A DNA stretch of 64,000 bases from Bacteroidota bacterium (GCA_023424015.1 JAFAEM010000036.1:1-64000); one strand, 5' to 3'; positions 50,615 through 60,378 are shown, counted from the stretch's first letter. Notes: generated by a model not told the origin, from the letters alone. Translations and numbers: made by a program.

Positions 50615-51730
50615 TTATTGATTTAACATCAGCGGCATCACCAACATCAGCATTTCTTCATTCTCATCCTGGTCAACAGGCTTTATAAGACCTGCCTTGG
50701 TAGGCGTAGATAATTCAATGTTTACTTCATCGCTATCGGCTGCAGATAACATTTCGATCAGAAATTTGGCATTGAACGCTATCACCAGGTCTTCACCATT
50801 GTACTGACATACCATTCTTTCCGTTCCTTCAAAGCTGAAATCAACATCCTGCGCGGCGAGTTGAAGTTCACTGCCGCTGATACTCAGGGCCACCTGGTTG
50901 GTACTTTTATTACTAAAAATGCTGACCCTGCGTAGCGCACTCTGGAAATCATTTTTATTAACAGTCAGCCGGTATGGGTTATCGGTTGGTATGACTACTT
51001 TATAATCCGGGAAACGCGCATCTATCAGGCGACAACTCATTTGAGTTGTACCGTGTGTTACAAAAAGGTGGTTGCTGTTATAACTGATCGTCAGTTCATC
51101 CTCATTAAAAGGTATGGCTGATTTCAACAGGTTGAGCGGCTTGCGGGGGACGATAAAGCTGTCGGTTTTGGGACAGGATACGTCTTTGCGTTTATAACGT
51201 ACCAGCCTGTGGGCATCCGTAGCGACACATTGCATACCTTTTTTATCAAGTTCGAAATAAACGCCTGTCATCGCAGGACGCAGATCGTCATTACTGGTTG
51301 CAAATAATGTTTTATTGATAGAAGTGATCAGCGCAGCTGCCGTGAGTTGGAAGGTTGTAGTATCGTCTGCAGCCGGTGCTTTGGGGAAGTTGTCCGGATT
51401 TTCTCCCATCACTTTATACTTACCGTTGTCACTAGTGATCTCGATACCAAAGTTTTTATCAATATTGAATGAAAGCGGCTGATCAGGAATATTCTTCAAT
51501 GAATCCAACAGGATCTTTGCAGGAATACAAACCCGCCCGCTATCTTTCGCTTCAATATCGAGCTGTATCCTCATTACTGTTTCCAGGTCCGTAGCTACTA
51601 CCGTGAGCTTACTTTTTTCGATTTCGAATAAAAAATCCTCGAGAATGGGTAATACAGTATTAGCGTTGATCACACCGGCTATATGCTGCAGTTGTTTCAG
51701 TAAAGTGGACGAGCTTACGATAAATTTCAT
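50615..51730 (-). CDS. dnaN: DNA polymerase III beta sliding clamp
   Basis: DnaN forms the ring clamp that tethers replicative polymerase to DNA. The 371-residue protein has three repeats of the clamp fold; typical text is MKFIVSSSTLLKQLQ at the start, RPAMTGVYFELDKKGMQCVATDAHRLV in domain 2, and ENEEMLMLVMPLML near the end, matching the family's C-terminal MPM-like stretch. I start at the ATG at 51730; an in-frame TTG two codons upstream is less likely. The nearby recX and the parS-like pair at 12 kb make origin proximity plausible, although dnaA is not seen in the window. Confidence 0.97.
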   Translation of the reverse strand: MKFIVSSSTLLKQLQHIAGVINANTVLPILEDFLFEIEKSKLTVVATDLETVMRIQLDIEAKDSGRVCIPAKILLDSLKNIPDQPLSFNIDKNFGIEITSDNGKYKVMGENPDNFPKAPAADDTTTFQLTAAALITSINKTLFATSNDDLRPAMTGVYFELDKKGMQCVATDAHRLVRYKRKDVSCPKTDSFIVPRKPLNLLKSAIPFNEDELTISYNSNHLFVTHGTTQMSCRLIDARFPDYKVVIPTDNPYRLTVNKNDFQSALRRVSIFSNKSTNQVALSISGSELQLAAQDVDFSFEGTERMVCQYNGEDLVIAFNAKFLIEMLSAADSDEVNIELSTPTKAGLIKPVDQDENEEMLMLVMPLMLNQ

Positions 51731-51854
51731 ATACAAAATTGAATGTGGCGAAACTACTGATTTTTAATATATCGTCAATATTCAGCTACCCCCAGTTTGA
51801 CCACCCACTGCAGGGAATTGACCCGATATTCTTTTATTAACTTGCCGGCGGTAA

Positions 51855-51863
51855 TTATCCACA
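51855..51863 (+). promoter_or_regulatory. Perfect DnaA box upstream of recX
   Basis: TTATCCACA exactly matches the DnaA box consensus, 9 bp before the recX start and in the 142-bp gap to the divergent dnaN. Only a single perfect box is present, so it could be regulatory (DnaA control of dnaN or recX) or chance. Confidence 0.35.
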
Positions 51864-51872
51864 GTTTCAGTC

Positions 51873-52358
51873 ATGGCAACCTATAAAAAGCAGCTAAGTC
51901 CCGAACAGGCCCTTCAAAAACTCAGGCACTACTGTGGTTACCAGGAACGCTGTCACAGGGAGGTGACGGATAAATTGTATAGCCTCGGCGTCCGGAAAAA
52001 TGATCAGGGTGAGATCATCGCTTCCCTGATCAGCGACGGTTACCTCAACGAGGAACGATTTGCCCGGGCCTTTGCCGGTGGAAAATTTCGGGTGAATGGA
52101 TGGGGCCGGGTTAAGATAAAATACGCCCTAAAGCAAAAGCAGGTCAGTGAATATTGCATCCGGAAAGCACTGTCAGAAATAAAAGAGCAGGATTACCTTG
52201 ACAAACTTCAAAAAATCACCGCGGAAAAATTTGCATCGCTAAAAGGAGAGCAATACCTGGTTCGCAGGAAAAAGACAGCTGATTTCCTGATTCAACGCGG
52301 ATTTGAGCCAAACCTGGCAGAAGCTGCTATTAGCATGATCACTAAAAAGGATGAGTGA
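51873..52358 (+). CDS. recX: Regulatory protein RecX
   Basis: RecX binds RecA filaments and limits recombination. The 161-residue helical-repeat protein shows typical text: LQKLRHYCGYQERCHREV (first repeat), LISDGYLNEERFARAFAGGKFRVNGWG (second) and LIQRGFEPNLAEAAIS (third). recA is not adjacent here, whereas recX often sits next to recA. It is divergent from dnaN across a 142-bp gap. Confidence 0.9.
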   Translation: MATYKKQLSPEQALQKLRHYCGYQERCHREVTDKLYSLGVRKNDQGEIIASLISDGYLNEERFARAFAGGKFRVNGWGRVKIKYALKQKQVSEYCIRKALSEIKEQDYLDKLQKITAEKFASLKGEQYLVRRKKTADFLIQRGFEPNLAEAAISMITKKDE

Positions 52359-52417
52359 GCCTCCAACACCGGGGGTTCGGCTTATCTTTATAATCGTGTA
52401 ATCTTTAAAAAGTCGAA

Positions 52418-53236
52418 ATGAACCAGTCCCTGGCGATCAGCCTTATCCAAAGTCATCTCCATTGGGAGGACAAAGAAGCCAACCTTCGCATGTTTGAGGA
52501 AAAGATCGTCGGCATGGTTGAGAGAACGGAAGTGGTTTTTTTGCCCGAAATGTTTAGCACCGGGTTTAGCATGAATCCCTCCCTGCTCGCAGAAACAATG
52601 GATGGCGAAACTGTAAACTGGATGAAACGAATATCAGCCAAAAGGAAAATCATCCTCGCAGGCAGTCTGATCATCCAGGAAAATGATCAATTCTACAATC
52701 GTCTGATTTGGACCTTACCAAACGGCCGGTTAGGCATATACGATAAACGGCACCGGTTTGCCTACGCCGGCGAGGACCAGCACTATACATCCGGTCATAA
52801 GCGGCTTATCTCATCTGTGAATGGGTGGAAATTTAATATGCAGATATGTTATGATCTGAGATTTCCCGTATGGGCGCGACAACAATTGACCGCGGGAGCG
52901 CCAGAGTTTGATGTGCTGGTTTATGTTGCCAACTGGCCAGATAAGAGAATACTTGCCTGGAAAACACTATTGCAGGCAAGGGCGATAGAAAATCAATGCT
53001 ACGTGGTAGGTGTAAACAGGGTTGGCAAAGATGGAAATGATATCAGCTATAATGGCAACAGCATGGTTGTAAACCCGATGGGTGAAATCCTGTACAATAA
53101 GGAAAATGATGAAGATGTTTTTACCATAACCCTCTCACGCGAAAGACTTGAGGAGACCAGGCAAAGATTTCCTTTTTGGAAAGACGCCGACCGGTTTTTA
53201 ATTATGGATGATGACGGGATGCCAACTATGGATTGA
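52418..53236 (+). CDS. Carbon-nitrogen hydrolase, omega-amidase-like nitrilase
   Basis: This 272-residue enzyme belongs to the nitrilase superfamily and hydrolyses amides. The catalytic triad is Glu in FLPEMFSTGFSM, Lys in YDKRHRFAYAGE and Cys in MQICYDLRFPVWAR. The pattern FSTGFSM, KRHxFxxAGE and CYDLRFPVW is that of bacterial and human omega-amidase (Nit2/YafV group), which removes ammonia from keto-glutaramate or keto-succinamate. Its stop codon overlaps the end of the convergent S41 gene by about 11 bp. Confidence 0.93.
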   Translation: MNQSLAISLIQSHLHWEDKEANLRMFEEKIVGMVERTEVVFLPEMFSTGFSMNPSLLAETMDGETVNWMKRISAKRKIILAGSLIIQENDQFYNRLIWTLPNGRLGIYDKRHRFAYAGEDQHYTSGHKRLISSVNGWKFNMQICYDLRFPVWARQQLTAGAPEFDVLVYVANWPDKRILAWKTLLQARAIENQCYVVGVNRVGKDGNDISYNGNSMVVNPMGEILYNKENDEDVFTITLSRERLEETRQRFPFWKDADRFLIMDDDGMPTMD

Positions 53237-54746
53237 TCCGGCTCTGCCCGGTTTCTTTATCTCTTCTGATCAACTCCATGGCGGTTTCAAGTTTATAATC
53301 GATCCCACGCATGATCGCTTCTATCGTAGGCTTGGATATGATTTCCGGTTGTATGCCTTTACCGGTTTTGGGATAATCCTTATCAATCACCAGTCGAAAC
53401 AGTGGTAAGCGAAACCTCACCCTTGTTTCAGGCAATGTAACATCAGGGATTAGCCAGGCAGAATTTCCATAAGCGCCGCCACCGGTTTCCTCTCCTACAA
53501 TGGTTACATTATCCTGTTTTTTTAAGGTCCCTGCGAATAAAGTGGTAGCTGAAAATGAATTTCCACCAGTAAGGATATACACTTTCCCATCATAGTGATT
53601 TCTTTTCTTTGGCTTGAACAGTGTTTTTTCAAAATACCTGAAATGGTAATTTCCATCAGATTTCCGGCGCGTGAAAAAAGTCATGAACAGGCGGTTGAAG
53701 AAATCATTTTTGATATAACGGCTGTATTTTTTTCTTTTTGCGATCGCGTACAATGAGTCGGCAACTTTAAAGCGATGATCGGAAATATACCGCGTCAGAA
53801 AAGTGGAATTGGTGACGCTGCCGCCACCATTAGCCCTGACGTCGATGATGAGGTGACCGATTTCATTCTTTCTCAAATTCTTAAATGAACGTCTGAAAAA
53901 ACCTTTCAACCCATAACCACGTCCGAAAGAGTTCAGGTCCATCATGGCAGTATGATTGACCGAATCGATTTTTAACAGCCGGACCGAATTCTTGCGGATC
54001 ATTCTTCTTTCCCTGCGTGAAGGCTGAGGCACGCTTCTGATAGCCCGGATGGCCGCCCTGCTGGCGGTGTCGGACAGGGGACGGTAAGTTTTTAATGCCG
54101 TATGTCTTGTTTGCCCGGTGCTGTCGACATACTCAATATTGTAAACTGGTGCGTTACCGAATATAGAGGTGTAAAGCGAACCAAAATAACCGCGATTACT
54201 CAGGGCCTGGTATTTATGTGTGGTATTGTAGCCATCGGTCGAAATATATTTGAACAGGGTATCCACGATCGTTGCAAAAGGCTGTCCGTTGATACTATTG
54301 ATAACAGTACCTCTTTTCAGCGGACTTGTACGGTCGAGGTTTGCCGTTACCACTGCGGTATCGTCCCAGATCTTCAAACTGAGCGGAAACAACCTCGACC
54401 CGCGGGTAGTATCTACGAAACGCGAATACCGTCTGGAAGCCCGAACCGATGTATGACCGCAGTTGATCTTTGAAGTGACCCAAACCAGTACCCTTCGAAA
54501 CTGCTGCTCGGTCAAGGAATCCGAAAGTTGTGATCGACCAATTTCGAAATAATGGTCCATGCTGTCTTTTTCCTGGTACCAGTAAAGACTTGGATGCGCT
54601 TCTTCAAGAATCTGACGGTAGATGGAATAATCCTTCAGCAATTTTTCAGGCGGGTATTTTTTGGCGGGTGAAAACGCGGACTTACCTACGCTACAACTCG
54701 TCAACATCAACAACCCGATACTGTAAAAAAGGTCACGCATCTTCAT
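53226..54746 (-). CDS. S41-family C-terminal processing-like peptidase, lipoprotein
   Basis: This 506-residue protein starts with a lipoprotein signal (LLMLTSCSVGKS, Cys at about 18). The S41 core lies in the second half: LIIDVRANGGGSVTNSTFL, the nucleophile Ser in YILTGGNSFSATTLFAGTL, and GEETGGGAYGNSAWLIPD. A PDZ-like stretch (SPLKRGTVINSINGQPFATI) precedes it. It is unusually rich in Arg and Lys (RRERRMIRK). It probably cleaves periplasmic peptides, but the catalytic Lys is not identified from the text. It overlaps the nitrilase gene at their 3' ends. Confidence 0.88.
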   Translation of the reverse strand: MKMRDLFYSIGLLMLTSCSVGKSAFSPAKKYPPEKLLKDYSIYRQILEEAHPSLYWYQEKDSMDHYFEIGRSQLSDSLTEQQFRRVLVWVTSKINCGHTSVRASRRYSRFVDTTRGSRLFPLSLKIWDDTAVVTANLDRTSPLKRGTVINSINGQPFATIVDTLFKYISTDGYNTTHKYQALSNRGYFGSLYTSIFGNAPVYNIEYVDSTGQTRHTALKTYRPLSDTASRAAIRAIRSVPQPSRRERRMIRKNSVRLLKIDSVNHTAMMDLNSFGRGYGLKGFFRRSFKNLRKNEIGHLIIDVRANGGGSVTNSTFLTRYISDHRFKVADSLYAIAKRKKYSRYIKNDFFNRLFMTFFTRRKSDGNYHFRYFEKTLFKPKKRNHYDGKVYILTGGNSFSATTLFAGTLKKQDNVTIVGEETGGGAYGNSAWLIPDVTLPETRVRFRLPLFRLVIDKDYPKTGKGIQPEIISKPTIEAIMRGIDYKLETAMELIRRDKETGQSRINP

Positions 54747-54812
54747 GTCATCAAAAATAATACTCGGCAGCCAGATGTGCCAGCCGCCAACCTGTTATGG
54801 CAGTCTTAATTT

Positions 54813-55844
54813 CTAGGATTTCAGGTGCGTCCAGCCCTGGGCAGTGATGGGATGTCTGCTACCCCCTTTTGTTAGGATGGAGGCCTTCTGCTCCGGCTCG
54901 GTCATATAGCCGATCACGCTGATCTGTTCGTTGAGGACGATCTTATCATAGTCGTCCTGCGACAAGGTGAATAATAGTTCATAATCCTCACCACCACTCA
55001 GGGCGCAGGCAGTGGGGTCTATCTGGAATTTGTATGCCGCGGCTTTCATTTCCTCTGCGATCGGGATCTTTTCTTCGTAAAGTACACAACCCAGGTTGCT
55101 TTGTTTGCAGATATGAAGAATGTCGGAGCTCAGGCCATCGCTCACATCCATCATAGACGTAGGTGTGATATCGGCATCTGAGAAGAATTCTACAATGTCC
55201 TTCCTGGCTTCCGGTTTCAAAAGTTTACCGATCACATACGACTCACCTTCAAGGTCGGGCTGTACACCGGGGCTTTCTACAAATATCTTTTTCTCCCTTT
55301 CCATAAACAGCAAACCAACATAGGCGGCACCGAGATCGCCACTTACACAAAGGAGATCTCCTTTTTTTGCCGTACTTCTTTTCACAAACTTATCTGGCGC
55401 CACTTCCCCGATTGCGGTCACCGAAATGATAAATCCTTTTTGAGAAGAGCTGGTATCGCCACCAATCAGGTCGACGCCATAGGTGCTGCATGCGGCATAA
55501 ACGCCCTCGTAAAACTCATCCAATGCTTCCACGCTGAAGCGATTGCTGATACCGATCGACAGGGTGACCTGAGTCGGTATGGCATTCATGGCGTAGATAT
55601 CACTCAGGTTAACCACCACGCTTTTGTAACCCAGGTGTTTCAAAGGTGTGTACATCAGGTCAAAATGTACACCTTCAATCAACAGGTCGGTTGTGATCAC
55701 GGTTTGTTTTCCAAAATGGTCGATCACTGCGGCATCATCACCCACACCAACCAGTGATGAGGCGTTTTGCAGCTCAATATTTTTGGTCAGATGATCGATC
55801 AGCCCAAACTCTCCCAGGGTTGCTATTTCTGTGCGTTGTTCCAT
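54813..55844 (-). CDS. thiL: Thiamine-monophosphate kinase
   Basis: ThiL phosphorylates thiamine phosphate to thiamine pyrophosphate, the cofactor. The 343-residue protein opens with EFGLIDHLTKNIE and has the substrate-binding GVGDDAAVIDHFGK, TTDLLIEGVHFDL, VVNLSDIYAMNAIP, GGDTSSSQKG and MMDVSDGLSSDILHI. All are family signatures. It lies 41 bp downstream of the inositol monophosphatase gene on the same strand. No thiamine biosynthesis genes and no TPP riboswitch are recognisable here. Confidence 0.95.
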   Translation of the reverse strand: MEQRTEIATLGEFGLIDHLTKNIELQNASSLVGVGDDAAVIDHFGKQTVITTDLLIEGVHFDLMYTPLKHLGYKSVVVNLSDIYAMNAIPTQVTLSIGISNRFSVEALDEFYEGVYAACSTYGVDLIGGDTSSSQKGFIISVTAIGEVAPDKFVKRSTAKKGDLLCVSGDLGAAYVGLLFMEREKKIFVESPGVQPDLEGESYVIGKLLKPEARKDIVEFFSDADITPTSMMDVSDGLSSDILHICKQSNLGCVLYEEKIPIAEEMKAAAYKFQIDPTACALSGGEDYELLFTLSQDDYDKIVLNEQISVIGYMTEPEQKASILTKGGSRHPITAQGWTHLKS

Positions 55845-55885
55845 AGTGATATTATTATAGGCTTTTTGTGTTAAACAGTCTTCGA

Positions 55886-56665
55886 TTAAAGATTTTTTTC
55901 ATTGTTGATCACTTTCAGCAGATCATCATGCACTTTGCCATTGGTGGCGAGAATCCGGTGCTGGTAGTGCGAAAAAGGCGCGCCTGTAAAATCTGTAACC
56001 TTACCACCGGCTTCTTCCACGATTAAAAAACCTGCAGCGCTGTCCCAGGTTTCGAGTTTATGTTCATAAAACCCATCAAAGCGTCCGGCTGCAACCCAGC
56101 AAAGATCAATCGCTGCCGAACCCAGCCGCCTGACTGGTACGCCCTTCCTGATGAACCGTTCAAAAACCTCCAGCGGCCCATTGGGCATGTCCAGGTATGT
56201 GTAAGGAAACCCGGTGACCAGGCATGCATTGATGGCGTTTTCCTGGGTACTCACCTTAATGGGTTTGTCATTCAGTGTCGCACCTTTACCTTTTTCAGCT
56301 ACAAAAAGCTCATTAAGGTGGGGATTATAAACAGCGCCGAGGATGATCTCGCCTTCGTGTTCGACCGCTATCGATACACAGTTAAGCGGAATGCCATGCG
56401 CAAAGTTGATAGTGCCATCGATAGGGTCGATGATCCACTTGTATTTTGATTCCTGTACGATCTTGCCGGCTTCTTCACTCAGGATATAATGGTCCGGGTA
56501 TTTCGTCCTGATCACCGAAATGATCGCTTTTTCGGAAGCATGATCAGCGTCTGTGACGGGATTATTAATGCCTTCTTTGTTCGTTACTTTGAATTCGTTG
56601 TTGAAAAAACGAAGTATTTCAGCGGCGCCTGCCCGGGCGGCTTCAATAAGGGTATTTTTAAGCAT
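55886..56665 (-). CDS. Inositol monophosphatase-family protein
   Basis: This 259-residue Mg2+-dependent phosphatase acts on phosphorylated sugars or inositol phosphates. Metal-site motifs are EEAG (with the ligand Glu), IIDPIDGTINFAHGIP, and WDSAAGFLIVEEAGG. The SuhB/CysQ type substrate is not determined by these motifs. I chose the ATG at 56665; the frame is open much further upstream but that extra part is not conserved and runs into the divergent GT2 gene region. It is followed by thiL. Confidence 0.92.
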   Translation of the reverse strand: MLKNTLIEAARAGAAEILRFFNNEFKVTNKEGINNPVTDADHASEKAIISVIRTKYPDHYILSEEAGKIVQESKYKWIIDPIDGTINFAHGIPLNCVSIAVEHEGEIILGAVYNPHLNELFVAEKGKGATLNDKPIKVSTQENAINACLVTGFPYTYLDMPNGPLEVFERFIRKGVPVRRLGSAAIDLCWVAAGRFDGFYEHKLETWDSAAGFLIVEEAGGKVTDFTGAPFSHYQHRILATNGKVHDDLLKVINNEKNL

Positions 56666-56733
56666 ATGCAAAGATAAGAAGCGCAATGTGCCCGGTCCAC
56701 AACAATAAATACTCCCGGCTATTCCAGAACTAC

Positions 56734-56741
56734 TATTTTTG
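56734..56741 (+). promoter_or_regulatory. Candidate -7 element for the GT2 fusion gene
   Basis: TATTTTTG fits TAnnTTTG and lies 31 bp before the ATG at 56772, in the gap to the divergent inositol monophosphatase. No clear -33 TTG is seen, so confidence is low. Confidence 0.3.
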
Positions 56742-56771
56742 AGCCATTCATTGGATATTTCGGATGCCTGT

Positions 56772-58736
56772 ATGGACCTAAGTATTATTATCGTCAATTA
56801 TAATGTCAAGCATTTCCTGGAGCAATGTCTTTTCTCCGTTATAAAAGCTGCGGCGGGGATACAGGCAGAGATTATCGTTGTTGACAATAACTCTTATGAT
56901 AATAGTATAGAATACCTGCAACCAAAGTTTCCGGGTATCCGTTTTTTATCCAATAGCGAAAACCTGGGTTTTGCAAAAGGCTGCAACCAGGGACTTAGGC
57001 TGGCAAAAGGCCGGTTTATTCTTTTTTTGAATCCCGACACCATCGTTCCGGAAGATTGTTTCACAGAATGTATCGACTTTTTCAGTACTCATCCCGATGC
57101 CGGGGCTCTTGGTATTAAAATGCTGGATGGCAGTGGAAGGTTTCTAAAAGAGTCGAAAAGATCATTTCCCGCACCGCTGACATCCCTGTTTAAACTTTTC
57201 GGGCTTTCGCGGTTGTTTCCACGTTCACCCGTTTTTTCAAAATACCATCTTGGTCACCTCGATAAGAATAATGACCACGAGGTAGAAGTACTGGCTGGTG
57301 CATTTATGATGATCCGGAAGGAGGCGTTGGAGATCACGGGGGGCTTTGATGAGATATTCTTTATGTATGGTGAGGATGTGGATCTTAGCTACCGCATCCA
57401 GGAAACGATCAATCCAGTTACCAGCAAACCGTTTAAGAACTATTATTTTTCCGGCAGCAGCATTATTCACTTCAAAGGTGAGAGTACCAAGAAGGCCAGC
57501 ATGAATTATGTGCGCATGTTTTATAATGCCATGAGTATTTTTGTTCGCAAGCACTATGGAGGCAGCCGGGCGGGTATTTTCAACTTCATGATACATCTTG
57601 CGATCTGGATCCGGGCTGTGCTGGCTGGCGCGGGCCGGTTTATCAGGCGAGCCGGACTGCCATTGATTGATGCGGGATTGATCATGCTGTCATTCTGGGT
57701 TATCAAAGAATGGTGGAGCGAGTATGTGAGACCCGACGTACAATATGATAACAAGCTGCTTTGGATAGCCATTCCTTCCTTTACCATCCTTTATCTTATT
57801 GCAGCGTATTATGCCGGTTTATACGACCGGTGGTATAAGCGTTCGGAATTAATCAGCTCCACATTGATCGCTACACTTGTGTTGCTCGCGGGTTATTCAT
57901 TACTACCCGAGCAATACCGTTTTTCCAGGGCGATCATATTATTCGGCGCCGCACTTTCTTTTGTGTTGATCGGTGTATTACGTCGTTTCCTGATAGCCAC
58001 CAAGGTTCTGACCAGTAGTAAACAAATGGAAGAGCAGGCAACTACATTGATCATCGGGTCGCCAAAAGAATATGAGGAGACCGTAGAATTGATGCATGCG
58101 GCAGGCATGAAAGAAAAAGTATTGGGCCGCGTTGCCATCAGTGAAGATGATAGCGCCGCTATTGGTTATTGGTCAAGGCTTGATATCCTGTCAGGTGCCA
58201 TTCCATTCCGCGAAGCTATTTTTTGCGAAGGGGTGTTGTCGTTCAAAGACATTATCAGTGGCGTGCAGACTGCTGCGGGCAGGATCAAAATAAAAATCCA
58301 TGCAGATGGGAGCCACAGCATCGTGGGAAGCGATTCCGGTGATAGCTCCGGCGAAGCAGTATCGAAAGAAAACGGCGTAAACCTGGCGAACCCTTATTAT
58401 CGCCGATTGAAAAGATTGCAGGATATAGGTATTTCGATCCTGGCAATCATTAGTTTCCCGGTGCATTTTTTTAGTGTAAAAAAACCGTTTAGATTTTTTG
58501 CAAATTGTTTTGAGGTTTTGTTTGCCAGGAAAACATGGATAGGTTATGCGGTGGATGAAAAAAACTTGCCTGCATTGCGGCCTGCGGTCATTGCCTGTAA
58601 TGGCATACCACGTTCTGGGAGACAGGAATTACCTGAACAAAGTCTTCGAATGATCGATTTTTGGTATGCCCGCGATTATGATCCTGCACAGGATTTAAAA
58701 CTTATGTGGAAAGTTTATCGCAAATTGGGTGGTTAA
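56772..58736 (+). CDS. Glycosyltransferase family 2 fused to a sugar-phosphate-transferase-like membrane domain
   Basis: This 654-residue protein combines two parts. The N-terminal 300 residues are a GT2 glycosyltransferase: SIIIVNYNVKHFLEQCL, IIVVDNNSYDNSIEYL, SENLGFAKGCNQGLRLAKG, and the LFLNPDT nucleotide motif with GEDVDLSYRI. After about four membrane helices (315-410) comes a segment like the nucleotide-binding part of polyprenyl sugar transferases (TTLIIGSPKEYEETVEL). A C-terminal region (RLKRLQDIGISILAIISF; MIDFWYARDYDPAQDLKLMWK) recalls the WcaJ transferase but lacks clear catalytic motifs. It may add a sugar at the membrane. The start at 56772 places the GT2 domain at residue 1. Confidence 0.82.
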   Translation: MDLSIIIVNYNVKHFLEQCLFSVIKAAAGIQAEIIVVDNNSYDNSIEYLQPKFPGIRFLSNSENLGFAKGCNQGLRLAKGRFILFLNPDTIVPEDCFTECIDFFSTHPDAGALGIKMLDGSGRFLKESKRSFPAPLTSLFKLFGLSRLFPRSPVFSKYHLGHLDKNNDHEVEVLAGAFMMIRKEALEITGGFDEIFFMYGEDVDLSYRIQETINPVTSKPFKNYYFSGSSIIHFKGESTKKASMNYVRMFYNAMSIFVRKHYGGSRAGIFNFMIHLAIWIRAVLAGAGRFIRRAGLPLIDAGLIMLSFWVIKEWWSEYVRPDVQYDNKLLWIAIPSFTILYLIAAYYAGLYDRWYKRSELISSTLIATLVLLAGYSLLPEQYRFSRAIILFGAALSFVLIGVLRRFLIATKVLTSSKQMEEQATTLIIGSPKEYEETVELMHAAGMKEKVLGRVAISEDDSAAIGYWSRLDILSGAIPFREAIFCEGVLSFKDIISGVQTAAGRIKIKIHADGSHSIVGSDSGDSSGEAVSKENGVNLANPYYRRLKRLQDIGISILAIISFPVHFFSVKKPFRFFANCFEVLFARKTWIGYAVDEKNLPALRPAVIACNGIPRSGRQELPEQSLRMIDFWYARDYDPAQDLKLMWKVYRKLGG

Positions 58737-58845
58737 GATACCAGGAGTATATATCCGGATACCAAGCTTAATTGGCCCTATATTCGCAAACATTTAAAAA
58801 TAACATTGTGTAACTTTAAAGCGACGATGTAAGAAGCTTGCATAC

Positions 58846-60378
58846 ATGGCAAATATTATTGATATAAAAATACCAAAGGCGCTCGCCGCGGCGTTAAGAA
58901 TTCCTCCCAATGATGCCCGGCGTCAGCAGGTTAGGGTGCTTCAAAAATTACTGAAGAAGGCAAGATTTACCGAGTTTGGCCAGCATTACCGCTTTGATGA
59001 TATACTGTTGAGCAAAACACCGGAAAAAAAATTCCAGGAGCTCGTACCGGTTCATGATTACAACAGGATTTATGAAGAGTGGTGGAAGAAGACACTCGAT
59101 GGAGTGCCCGATGTAACCTGGCCTGGTAAAATAAAATATTATGCGCTGAGTTCCGGAACTTCGGAAGCTTCCAGCAAGTACATTCCGGTGACTAAAGATC
59201 TGCTACGCAGTAATAGCATTAATTATATCCGGCAGCTCATTAGCGTATTCGGCTATGAGGATGCAAACCGCAAAGCTCTTACAAAAGGTTTTCTAATGCT
59301 AGGTGGCGCTACTGATCTTCAAAAAGGTGAAGCGGGCTGGTATGCTGGTGACCTAAGTGGTATCCTGGCGAGAAAGCGACCTTTTTGGTTCCAAACTTTT
59401 TACAAACCCGGTGGGCGTATAGCGGCCATGAAGGACTGGAATCAGAAACTCAATGAGATCGTGGAGCATGCCAGCGAATGGGATATCGGATATATTGTAG
59501 GAGTACCCGCCTGGTGCCAGATGTGTATGGAAATGGTCATTGACCATTACAAACTGAAAAATATCCATGAGATCTGGCCCAATTTCGGAGTATTCGTCCA
59601 TGGCGGTGTTGCCTTTGGCCCATATAAGAAAGGTTTTGAGAAACTTTTAGGCAAACCCATCGTCTACATTGAAAATTATCTGTCGAGTGAAGGATTTATC
59701 GGTTACAAAACCCGCGAGCACGCGCAGGGGATGCAACTGATCCTGAATAATAATATCTTTTTTGAATTCGTTCCTTTCGATGATAAAAATTTTGACAGCG
59801 AAGGGAAAATTGTTTCTAACCCGGACGCCAAATTAATTCATGAAGTAGAAACAGGTAAGGATTATGCCTTGCTGATGAGCACCAACGCGGGCTCCTGGCG
59901 TTACCTGCTTGGTGATACCATCAGGTTTGTTGACCTCAGCAGGCACGAAGTGGTGATCACCGGTCGCACCAAGCACTTTTTAAGCCTGGTGGGTGAACAC
60001 CTCGGGGTTGAAAACATGAATAAGGCCATCCAGATGGTAAGTGAAGAGCTTAATGTGAGCATCCCGGAGTACACGATTGTGGGACTTCCCTATCAAAACT
60101 TCTTTGCGCATAAATGGTATGTGGCTACCGACGATAATGTAGATGTGGAGAAACTCCGACAAAGAATAGATGAGATCCTTTGTGTGCTCAATGATGATTA
60201 TGCAACAGAACGTACCAGTGCCCTGAAAGAGATTTTCCTCGAAGTTTTGCCTGAAGAAAAGTTTCTTGAGTTTATGAAACTGAAAGGAAAACTCGGCAGC
60301 CAGCATAAATTTCCACGCGTGATGAAAGGGAAAATGCTGGAGGACTGGAACAGATTTTTAGAAACCGGCCAGGTATAA
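58846..60378 (+). CDS. GH3-like acyl-adenylate-forming protein
   Basis: This 510-residue protein resembles the plant GH3 auxin-amido synthetases, which join acyl groups to amino acids by adenylation. Family text includes FTEFGQHYRFDDILL, VPVHDYNRIYEEWW, LSSGTSEASSKYIPVT (phosphate-binding loop), LLMSTNAGSWRYLLGDTIRF and ITGRTKHFLSLVGEHL. Bacterial members are widespread in Bacteroidota with unknown substrates. It lies 110 bp after the GT2 fusion and 44 bp before the LysE gene, so it may share transcription. Confidence 0.9.
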   Translation: MANIIDIKIPKALAAALRIPPNDARRQQVRVLQKLLKKARFTEFGQHYRFDDILLSKTPEKKFQELVPVHDYNRIYEEWWKKTLDGVPDVTWPGKIKYYALSSGTSEASSKYIPVTKDLLRSNSINYIRQLISVFGYEDANRKALTKGFLMLGGATDLQKGEAGWYAGDLSGILARKRPFWFQTFYKPGGRIAAMKDWNQKLNEIVEHASEWDIGYIVGVPAWCQMCMEMVIDHYKLKNIHEIWPNFGVFVHGGVAFGPYKKGFEKLLGKPIVYIENYLSSEGFIGYKTREHAQGMQLILNNNIFFEFVPFDDKNFDSEGKIVSNPDAKLIHEVETGKDYALLMSTNAGSWRYLLGDTIRFVDLSRHEVVITGRTKHFLSLVGEHLGVENMNKAIQMVSEELNVSIPEYTIVGLPYQNFFAHKWYVATDDNVDVEKLRQRIDEILCVLNDDYATERTSALKEIFLEVLPEEKFLEFMKLKGKLGSQHKFPRVMKGKMLEDWNRFLETGQV

